Source of the DNA: an uncultured Gammaproteobacteria bacterium
Lineage (GTDB): Bacteria > Pseudomonadota > Gammaproteobacteria > Pseudomonadales > Pseudohongiellaceae
Direction of reading: 5' to 3'
Length of the DNA stretch: 64,000 bases
Assembly: GCA_913060975.1 (NCBI GenBank)
Contig: CAJXVC010000006.1
Span: 206,303-270,302, forward strand
The notes under the pieces were generated by a model that was not told where the DNA came from, made no database searches, and worked only from the letters and a program-made list of their open reading frames with translations. Made by a program: the position numbers and the translations under genes. Positions 59,187-64,000 of the stretch are shown here, in pieces (position 1 is the stretch's first letter; each line of letters opens with the position of its first letter).

Positions 59187-59723
59187 TTAGCGCTGAAACC
59201 CTGCGTTGATAGTTTGGGTTCCATCATTTGACAACCAGCCAGGGGAACTTCCATCTCGGAAAAGCACCTTAAGCCATGGTTGCACATTTGGATAACTTAG
59301 AATTCGAGCATCGGCTATATCTAATTCGCACACAGCATCCTTAGCCCTAACCTTGGCTATACCCTCACCCAGATAGTACAAATATATTGCTATATCTCCA
59401 GGTGTCATTTGGGTTTCTCCATTTTCAGGAAGAGGATCGCAATTCATCAAAGTCTCTTCCTCAGCGACTTCAATTTCACCAAAAGTGATTATTCTAGTTA
59501 ATCCGTCGGACTTTACGTAGGGTATCTTCCATTGCTCTCTATACGGAATTTCATACTGAGCGGATTCTAGGTTAGATGTTTCATACAAGAAAAGCACATC
59601 TTCTTTGGCAGCGTAGATTGGAATTAACTCTCCAAAAACTCCTGGAACTTCCATTATTGCTGGCTGGGGGAAAGCGGCCAGTGGGCACCAGAGAACTATA
59701 AAGAATGCACTTAGTTTAATCAT
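59187..59723 (-). CDS. Exported protein, unknown
   Basis: A 178-residue exported protein with a short signal peptide (MIKLSAFFIVLWCPLAAFPQ). Predicted beta-rich; three Cys in the mature part (LMNCDPL, AVCELD and one more is lacking, so pairing of these two). No known domain. Its ATG lies only three bases inside the cassette from the R' box at 59727, with no ribosome-binding site of its own. Function unknown. Confidence 0.7.
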   Translation of the reverse strand: MIKLSAFFIVLWCPLAAFPQPAIMEVPGVFGELIPIYAAKEDVLFLYETSNLESAQYEIPYREQWKIPYVKSDGLTRIITFGEIEVAEEETLMNCDPLPENGETQMTPGDIAIYLYYLGEGIAKVRAKDAVCELDIADARILSYPNVQPWLKVLFRDGSSPGWLSNDGTQTINAGFQR

Positions 59724-59726
59724 GCG

Positions 59727-59789
59727 CTCTAACGCCCATGTTGATTGGCTTGGCGTAAGCCAAGTCCTTAATTGAACTAATTGTTAAAT
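59727..59789 (-). repeat. attC site
   Basis: Minus strand: R'' ATTTAAC, CAATTAGTTCAATTAAGG, stem CTTGGC/GCCAAG, R' GTTAGAG. Belongs to the cassette at 59812. Confidence 0.9.
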
Positions 59790-59811
59790 TGCCTCGAAGG
59801 CTTCCTCTAAA

Positions 59812-60198
59812 CTAAAAGTATACCTTTTCGGTATATACCCAGGCCCAGTTGGCCGGCAATCCACAGCTAAGCTGTGTATTTTCTAGAAAATCATCTCGAA
59901 TCTGGAAGTAATGCAATTCTTGAGACTCGCCTACCAGTGCCGAAAACACTACATTACCTTGAGCATCAGACGAGGATATTATTATTTCACCAACTCCACA
60001 TTCAGAAAAAGCGGAGAAGTCCGCAGTAAAGGAAAGAGACTCTCTTTCTCCAGGCCCCACCTCTGTTCTTTGAATAAGATCTACAACGATTCCGGATCGA
60101 GTGATCTCATCTTGTGAAAGTTCTATTACAGCTACAGATAAAGCATGCGCTGCTGATGACGCTAAGATGAGTGCGAGCTGTAATAGGAAATATCTCAT
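59812..60198 (-). CDS. Exported protein, unknown
   Basis: A 128-residue exported protein: signal peptide MRYFLLQLALILASSAAHA, then a beta-rich part with two Cys (FSECGVGEI and QLSCGLPANW) likely paired. No domain recognised. Its ATG is eight bases from the cassette junction at 60206, without a Shine-Dalgarno sequence. Confidence 0.7.
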   Translation of the reverse strand: MRYFLLQLALILASSAAHALSVAVIELSQDEITRSGIVVDLIQRTEVGPGERESLSFTADFSAFSECGVGEIIISSSDAQGNVVFSALVGESQELHYFQIRDDFLENTQLSCGLPANWAWVYTEKVYF

Positions 60199-60205
60199 AC
60201 TGGCT

Positions 60206-60292
60206 ATTTAACGCCTGCAATAAACGGCGCCCTGACAAGGGCATCCGGTGGAGGCCCATCGGGCCGGAACGAATTTGATTGCCTTGTTAAAT
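60206..60292 (-). repeat. attC site of the membrane-protein cassette
   Basis: Minus strand: R'' ATTTAAC, L'' AAGGCAATC, stems GGCCC/GGGCC and GCCCTTGTCAGGGCGCCG, R' GTTAAAT. 87 bp, different central part from its neighbours. Confidence 0.88.
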
Positions 60293-60667
60293 TTGGTTGC
60301 GGCCGACGACATGGACTGCCCCTGCAGCAATGAGCGCGATGATGGCGACAATGTCTGCGATGACGACCTTGCGAACGGACTCATTGTACCCGCCAACTGA
60401 CCACGCAATCGCGATGAAGGACACAACGCTGACGATACCCGCGATGATTGCCAGTGTTTGTAGCGATGGCTGGAAGGCTGCGTACACCAAAAACAGGCCG
60501 AGAAGCCCAAACAAAATGGCCCGGTGACGCATCAGGATTTCAATGTTGGGCTCACCCAGGGAAATGCCATACAAAGCGGCAAGGCGCTCCACGCCCAAAA
60601 CTCCGGAAACGGGCAAGAGATGAATGATGCCTACGAGCACCAGTATGCCTGTGACAACTTTCCCCAT
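60287..60667 (-). CDS. Small four-helix membrane protein
   Basis: A 126-residue protein with four hydrophobic segments: VVTGILVLVGIIHLLPVSGVL, ILFGLLGLFLVYAAF, TLAIIAGIVSVVSFIAIAW, IADIVAIIALIAAGAVHVV. The IHLLPVSGVLGVERLAALYG and LMRHRAILFGLLG segments are a conserved family, at times misannotated in databases as an adenylyltransferase (from memory). GGGAGG precedes the ATG. Function unknown. Confidence 0.72.
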   Translation of the reverse strand: MGKVVTGILVLVGIIHLLPVSGVLGVERLAALYGISLGEPNIEILMRHRAILFGLLGLFLVYAAFQPSLQTLAIIAGIVSVVSFIAIAWSVGGYNESVRKVVIADIVAIIALIAAGAVHVVGRNQI

Positions 60668-60686
60668 GTTTGCTTTTCCTCCCTGA

Positions 60687-60769
60687 ATTCAACGCCCTTA
60701 TTTATGGGCAAACTGCGCAGCAGTTTGTCCTTAAGCCCGCTAGGCGGGCGATTGGATTAATTGTTAGGC
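60687..60769 (-). repeat. attC site, long class
   Basis: Minus strand: R'' GCCTAAC, L'' CAATTAATCCAATCG, stems CCCGCC/GGCGGG and ACAAACTGC/GCAGTTTGT, R' GTTGAAT. It holds the final stop codon of the DUF5946 gene. Confidence 0.9.
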
Positions 60770-61240
60770 AGCATTCTGCGCTTCTTTTACCCACGCCCGA
60801 GTTTGCTCCCAGGCATGAGACCAGGCAGTCCAAGCAGAATTTGCCCATTCTCTTGCTTTGATCAAGTATTCGTCTGGGTCTGACAATTCATTAAGATGCA
60901 TTATATTGATAAAACCTCGGTGCAGCTCAGGAGGAACTGCTATGCGGGTAAATTTGCGGGGGCCATCAACAAAACGCTTAAGTGTAGGCGGCAGATGTAG
61001 ACTCTCACCGATTTCGATAGATCAGCATATTCCTGTTAGATGGGCTGTAGCTGATTTAGTGGATATCATATATTTTTCGGGGTGTTGTAAACAATATGCG
61101 TCAACCGTTAAACGATGTGCACGAAAAAGTAGAGGGTTCGAAAATTCTCTGCCGATAAGTTTGGAGAATAATTCATCACAGCCAGTTAGCCCATCGACGT
61201 TTGGCGCCCCACAAGAGGGGCAATCTATAATTGAAGTCAC
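60764..61240 (-). pseudogene. DUF5946 gene with in-frame TGA at codon 73
   Basis: Read on the minus strand from 61240, the frame encodes the DUF5946 start (DCPSCGAPNVDGLTGCDELF and LTVDAYCLQHPEKY), stops at TGA (61022-61024) after HLTGIC, and then goes on in the same frame with SIEIGESLHLPPTLKRFVDG to EAQNAA and a TAA inside the attC at 60764-60766, 158 codons in all. Both halves match the family as one continuous protein, so a single nonsense change has split it. There is no intact start for the second half. Readthrough or selenocysteine is possible but unsupported. The full-length family is of about 150-160 residues; the role is unknown. Confidence 0.82.
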
Positions 61241-61256
61241 AATCCTACCTACTGAT

Positions 61257-61319
61257 GCCTAACGCCCTTGTTAATGGGCTCGGTGTAAGCCGAGTCCTGA
61301 ATTGAACTTATTGTTAACT
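61257..61319 (-). repeat. attC site of the methyltransferase cassette
   Basis: Minus strand: R'' AGTTAAC, CAATAAGTTCAATTCAGG, stem CTCGGC/GCCGAG, R' GTTAGGC. It overlaps the methyltransferase stop codon. Confidence 0.93.
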
Positions 61320-62102
61320 TTCTTTAATTGCACGTAAATACTTGTAGTCTCCAGCTTCATCCGTGTACTTGGAGATAACCTCATTAATATGACCAGAGTC
61401 GATATCACTGCTAAGTCTACTCAGTCCATTTTCCAATTCTGGCCCGGGGCAAAACCTGTGAAATGACGAGATGCCATTCCGTACCCGTTCTGATAGGTAC
61501 AGTTCTGGCCTCTGTTTGCCACTGTATAGGAAAAGATCGGTCAGACCGGGATTAATATAGAAGTTTTCGGTCAATTCGAGACGCAGGCCTGCCTCATTGA
61601 GACCGCGTTGAATCTCGTCTAAACCAGGCATGCTCAATACTGATTTCGACATCATCTCGGGAAAATATTCGGTCAACCAGTATTGCCGAAGTTGTTCCGG
61701 CATTGCTGTTAAAATCACTAAAGGAGCCCCGCTTTTTAGTACCCTTGCTGCCTCCTTCAATGCGGAATTCAAATCTACGAAATGATGGATTGCTAAAGTG
61801 ATCATTGCTCCATCGAAGAGGGCATCATCAAGATCTATGTTTTCTGCGTCTCCAGCTTCCCACGAAATATTAGTTCTCTTTGAGTGGGCCTTTGAAAGCA
61901 TCTCTTCTGAAGAATCTATTGCGTGCCATTCGCCTCCAAAATTTGAGACTGCAATAGTGTAGTTGCCTGTTCCGCAGGCTAAATCTAGATATTTTCCATC
62001 GCTACGTAAACCAAGCAATTCAGCAAGTCGACTAGCTATGCCTGGATCAGCCTTACGGGTAATGTCATAACCCCGTCCAATATTGTTGTATATCTGATTC
62101 AT
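61314..62102 (-). CDS. Class I SAM-dependent methyltransferase
   Basis: A 262-residue methyltransferase. The N-terminal YNNIGRGYDITRKADPGIASRL helix and SAM motif LDLACGTGNYTIAV are those of UbiE/CcbJ-like small-molecule methyltransferases; the acidic turn is WHAIDSSEEML, the DALFDGAMITLAIHHFVDL strand and the C-terminal cap follow. A cassette gene whose start lies 16 bases from the junction, with no good ribosome-binding site. Substrate unknown; other cassette methyltransferases confer resistance or modify small compounds. Confidence 0.9.
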   Translation of the reverse strand: MNQIYNNIGRGYDITRKADPGIASRLAELLGLRSDGKYLDLACGTGNYTIAVSNFGGEWHAIDSSEEMLSKAHSKRTNISWEAGDAENIDLDDALFDGAMITLAIHHFVDLNSALKEAARVLKSGAPLVILTAMPEQLRQYWLTEYFPEMMSKSVLSMPGLDEIQRGLNEAGLRLELTENFYINPGLTDLFLYSGKQRPELYLSERVRNGISSFHRFCPGPELENGLSRLSSDIDSGHINEVISKYTDEAGDYKYLRAIKES

Positions 62103-62117
62103 GGCACTATTTTGTAA

Positions 62118-62180
62118 AGCTAACGCCCTTGTTAATGGGCGCAGCTTTGGCTGCGTCCTAAATTGAATTCATTGTTATGT
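62118..62180 (-). repeat. attC site
   Basis: Minus strand: R'' ACATAAC, CAATGAATTCAATTTAGG, stem ACGCAGC/GCTGCGC with AAAGCT, R' GTTAGCT. Belongs to the exported-protein cassette at 62203. Confidence 0.93.
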
Positions 62181-62202
62181 GTTCTTTAACAAAAATATTT
62201 AA

Positions 62203-62535
62203 TCACTGATTGGTATCCTCGTCAGTACCATCCATTCGGAGCGCTTTGCATCTAGCGATATACTCCGACGGATATACAGATGTAGAGCCGTTGCGAATCG
62301 GGCTGCCCGTAACAAGAATCCAGTTACATTGCATTAGTCCGGGTAGGTCATCGTGTCGAAGCAAGTACTCTTTTGACGACTGGCTATCACCGGAATACCA
62401 AAATATTTCCCAGCCATCTGCTACTAGCTGGGGTAAAGACCTATTGGAGTCTTCCCACCAAGGGTCCTGCGTAGGAGATTGCCCATATGACAGAGAAGCA
62501 AGTAAAAAAGGAATTACTAATTGAATTTTGCGCAT
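62203..62535 (-). CDS. Small exported protein, unknown
   Basis: About 110 residues from ATG 62535, which has GGAGG five bases upstream. Signal peptide MRKIQLVIPFLLASLSYGQ. The mature protein has an aromatic segment (DGWEIFWYSGDS) and two Cys (LMQCNWILV and ARCKALR) likely paired. The form resembles other small exported cassette proteins here but is not the same family. Function unknown. Confidence 0.72.
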   Translation of the reverse strand: MRKIQLVIPFLLASLSYGQSPTQDPWWEDSNRSLPQLVADGWEIFWYSGDSQSSKEYLLRHDDLPGLMQCNWILVTGSPIRNGSTSVYPSEYIARCKALRMDGTDEDTNQ

Positions 62536-62550
62536 AGCTACCTCCGACAC

Positions 62551-62616
62551 ACATAACGCCCTTAATAATAGGAGCAGCCGTGAAACGCTGCTTCCTTTTT
62601 GATTTGATTGTTATGT
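62551..62616 (-). repeat. attC site of the inverted RelE/XRE cassette
   Basis: Minus strand: R'' ACATAAC, CAATCAAATCAAAAAGG, stem AAGCAGCG/GGCTGCT, R' GCGTTATGT. Its orientation is the same as all other sites, so the toxin-antitoxin pair to its right lies backwards in the cassette. Confidence 0.92.
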
Positions 62617-62633
62617 TGCGCGGGCACGGGCCC

Positions 62634-62660
62634 TTGCATATATGTCGAATATGACATAAT
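62634..62660 (+). promoter_or_regulatory. Promoter and operator of the inverted toxin-antitoxin pair
   Basis: TTGCAT (62634-62639), 15-base spacer, CATAAT (62655-62660). The perfect inverted repeat TATGTC (62641-62646)/GACATA (62653-62658) fills the spacer up to the -10, and the toxin ATG follows ten bases downstream. Likely autoregulated, so the pair need not depend on the integron promoter. Confidence 0.65.
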
Positions 62661-62669
62661 CTACACCTC

Positions 62670-63008
62670 ATGAGCCCAAAGGACAAGCCACTTGTGTGGC
62701 TCCATGGAGAGGTTAAAACGCCTCCGCTTTCCGCTGCTGCTAGACTGGAAGCAGGGTACCTGCTGAGAGTATTGCAGAGCGGGACATTGGTTACCATGCC
62801 GCATTCCCGGCCCATGCCCTCCATAGGGCGAAGCTGTCACGAGTTGAGAATCACTGATGAGGACAAAATCTGGCGGATCATCTATAGAATTGACACCGAT
62901 GCAATAGTGATAGCAGATGTGTTCGGAAAGAAAACTGCCAAAACGCCTAAAAACGCTATTGATAATTCTAAGGCCAGATTGAGGAAATATGACGATGAAA
63001 GCCGCTAA
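62670..63008 (+). CDS. RelE/HigB-like (Gp49-type) toxin, inverted in its cassette
   Basis: A 112-residue protein: LVWLHGEVKTPPLSAAARLEAGYLLRVLQSG, then PHSRPMPSIGRSCHELRI, and KIWRIIYRIDTDAIVIADVFGKKTAKTPKN, the usual Gp49-like/HigB toxin. It overlaps the antitoxin gene by 20 bases. It runs on the plus strand, opposite to every other cassette gene here. Confidence 0.9.
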   Translation: MSPKDKPLVWLHGEVKTPPLSAAARLEAGYLLRVLQSGTLVTMPHSRPMPSIGRSCHELRITDEDKIWRIIYRIDTDAIVIADVFGKKTAKTPKNAIDNSKARLRKYDDESR

Positions 63009-63303
63009 ACGAAAGACACTTGAAGCCAAGGGCTGGAAGGTAGGTTCTGTAGAAGACTTCTTGGAACTATCGCCTGAGGAAGTGGCATACATTGAGATGA
63101 AGTTTGCCCTGAGTAATACCCTTAAGGCCCATCGAGCCAAGGAAAAGTTGAGCCAGGTTGAAGTCGCTAAGATTTTCAAAACCAGTCAGTCCCGTGTTGC
63201 AAAAATGGAAGCGGGTGATCCTTCAGTATCAATTGATCTTCTTGTTAAATCTCTTCTTGCTCTAGGAGCCTCACCTAAAGATTTGGCTAAGGCTATCTCC
63301 TAA
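62989..63303 (+). CDS. XRE-family antitoxin, inverted in its cassette
   Basis: A 104-residue protein with an HTH (LKAHRAKEKLSQVEVAKIFKTSQSRVAKMEAGDPSVSIDLLVKSLLALG) after an N-terminal helix (DFLELSPEEVAYIEMKFAL). The ATG at 62989 has GAGG upstream. Partner of the overlapping toxin. Family repressors bind their own promoter. Confidence 0.9.
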   Translation: MTMKAAKRKTLEAKGWKVGSVEDFLELSPEEVAYIEMKFALSNTLKAHRAKEKLSQVEVAKIFKTSQSRVAKMEAGDPSVSIDLLVKSLLALGASPKDLAKAIS

Positions 63304-63314
63304 CTTAGAAAGCA

Positions 63315-63395
63315 ACATAACGCCCTGGTTAATAGGCAAGTGGCGTAGCCAATTGTCCTAGAGCCCCGAAGGGGCGATTGAACTGTTTGTTATGC
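63315..63395 (-). repeat. attC site, long class
   Basis: Minus strand: R'' GCATAAC, L'' AAACAGTTCAATCG, stems CCCC/GGGGC and GGACAATTGGC/GCCACTTGCC, R' GCGTTATGT. It overlaps the stop codon of the gene at 63390 and closes the inverted cassette on its right. Confidence 0.92.
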
Positions 63396-63872
63396 ATACT
63401 GCTCATTGCCACCGTCGTCGACCAACGATTCCATGAAGTCTTTGAATTCCCCAACCGCGCCGCCGGCGCCAACTGCATCCATTATGCTGGCTAATAGCTT
63501 GTCAAGTGAGCCCATAAACTTAAATAGTATTGAATTCGTAAATGTATTCGAATAGTTATTATTGTTAGAAGCATTGGCAAACGAAGTTGAAAAGTGATTA
63601 ATTACTTTAAATTTGAAATTCAGCTGATTTCCAGATAATCCGTGCAATAAAAAATCTACTGGCTCCGCAAACCTTATTGCTTCTCGGAGAAACTCGAAGT
63701 GTATTGGTAACTCTTCCCAAGCTGCAAAGTAACTTTCTTGAAATCCGTCAATAAAATACCTACGATCCCTCGATTCTGAGAGTAGTGCTTTCAGAAATGT
63801 TTCGAGCTGGTCCGCGAAATGTAGCAAGCGGTCTCGCTCATTGTCGCCGTTTCCAAATTCGATTAGATCCAT
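63390..63872 (-). CDS. Unknown cassette protein, soluble
   Basis: A 160-residue protein without signal peptide: helical N-terminus (RLLHFADQLETFLKALLSESRDRRYFIDGF), a Phe-rich middle (QESYFAAWEELPIHFEFLREAIRF), an Asn-rich linker (ASNNNNYSNT), and a Gly/Asp C-terminus. I do not recognise a domain. GGGGAA lies upstream of ATG 63872. The right-hand junction is a degenerate attC. Confidence 0.65.
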   Translation of the reverse strand: MDLIEFGNGDNERDRLLHFADQLETFLKALLSESRDRRYFIDGFQESYFAAWEELPIHFEFLREAIRFAEPVDFLLHGLSGNQLNFKFKVINHFSTSFANASNNNNYSNTFTNSILFKFMGSLDKLLASIMDAVGAGGAVGEFKDFMESLVDDGGNEQYA

Positions 63873-63901
63873 AGAGTTTCCCCGGCTGCACTATCTTGTG
63901 T

Positions 63902-63963
63902 GCATATCGCCCTTGTTAATGGGCGCAGCTTAGGCTGCGTCCTTTATTGAACTGATTGTATGG
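63902..63963 (-). repeat. Degenerate attC site with both core triplets damaged
   Basis: Minus strand: R'' CATACAA lacks one A of AAC, central part CAGTTCAATAAAGG and stem ACGCAGC/GCTGCGC are intact, and R' reads GGGCGATATGC where GTT is changed to GAT. Compared with 62118-62180 the rest is almost identical. Confidence 0.85.
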
Positions 63964-63965
63964 TC

Positions 63966-64000
63966 TTATTTCCATGTTTCTGACCAAATAGTTAAAGTGA
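63966..64000 (-). CDS. Possible C-terminal end of the next cassette gene (partial)
   Basis: On the minus strand the bases beyond the degenerate attC can be read as the end of a coding frame, TLTIWSETWK and a TAA stop (63966-63968), as expected for the next cassette gene. The remainder lies outside the window, so this is only suggestive. Confidence 0.3.
   Translation of the reverse strand, partial: TLTIWSETWK

Larger units (their letters stand above)
51271..64000 (-). mobile_element. Distal part of a chromosomal integron cassette array
   Basis: Short genes or gene pairs alternate with imperfect inverted repeats of 62-110 bp that begin with xxxTAAC and end with GTTAxxx, the attC hallmark, with central hairpins that differ but outer parts nearly the same. 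All attC sites read on the minus strand, as do nearly all genes, so the first cassette and intI/attI must lie to the right of the window. Four toxin-antitoxin pairs and AT-rich codon use in several genes are usual for sedentary chromosomal arrays. Right edge open. The left limit is set at the last recognisable attC; genes further left may be old cassettes. Confidence 0.9.

Noticed and set aside
61022..61024. Selenocysteine reading of the TGA in the DUF5946 gene
   Set aside because: Family members have no conserved redox residue there and no SECIS-like hairpin was evident downstream; nonsense mutation is simpler.
1..64000. CRISPR arrays, tRNA or rRNA genes, insertion sequences
   Set aside because: No regular spacer-repeat pattern, cloverleaf or transposase was seen on either strand by reading; a covariance-model search would be decisive.

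Overview
The window is chromosomal DNA of a Gammaproteobacterium, most likely a marine heterotroph of the OMG/Pseudomonadales type. That placement is inferred from gene content (RlmKL, RsgA, SURF1, a PQQ alcohol dehydrogenase with cytochrome c, many exported hydrolases), not from a marker gene. Two parts differ sharply: an ordinary chromosomal backbone (1 to about 48.4 kb) and an integron gene-cassette array (about 51.3 kb to the right edge, possibly with an older decayed extension back to about 48.6 kb). No tRNA, rRNA, CRISPR array, insertion sequence or integrase gene was seen.

Backbone, left part. 1-9.6 kb carries a Deg-type periplasmic protease (5' end cut by the window), a beta-lactamase-fold serine hydrolase, an NfsA-like nitroreductase, a thioesterase, and an envelope redox/copper-flavoured set: a CopC-like protein, an exported protein paired with a haem/copper protein, and SURF1. 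At 9.8-12.4 kb lies a tight three-gene operon: a MotA/TolQ/ZorA-like channel protein with a long cytoplasmic coiled coil, a MotB/ZorB-like OmpA-domain partner, and a small protein with a His/Cys + Cys/Cys putative zinc site. This is the best candidate for an undescribed system. 12.5-25 kb holds a cupin, an exported M20 peptidase, two DUF1232 paralogues, a Tat-exported class V aminotransferase, a three-gene SDR/membrane/CDP-alcohol phosphatidyltransferase operon, a fused CofG-CofH (FbiC) FO synthase, and a metallo-beta-lactamase/cyclic-nucleotide-binding fusion.

Backbone, right part. 25-48.4 kb has a cytochrome c/PQQ dehydrogenase operon, an M20 amidohydrolase overlapping a YaiI-family gene, a four-gene MacAB-like ABC export operon, a run of small membrane, lipoprotein and NTF2-like genes, rsgA, a GST, methyltransferases, a large M14 carboxypeptidase, a P-loop kinase-like protein and rlmKL.

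Cassette array. From about 51.3 kb to 64 kb, single genes or gene pairs alternate with attC sites of 62-110 bp, almost all read on the minus strand, so the integrase and attI should lie beyond the right edge. Cargo includes four toxin-antitoxin pairs with their own promoters or operators (BrnTA, HigBA, two RelE/XRE pairs, one inverted), GNAT acetyltransferases, a CPBP protease, a GFA-family protein, a methyltransferase, an AraC/GyrI regulator, several small exported proteins of unknown role, and a DUF5946 gene split by an in-frame TGA. attC sites become degenerate or vanish toward rlmKL, which fits the old distal end of a sedentary chromosomal integron.
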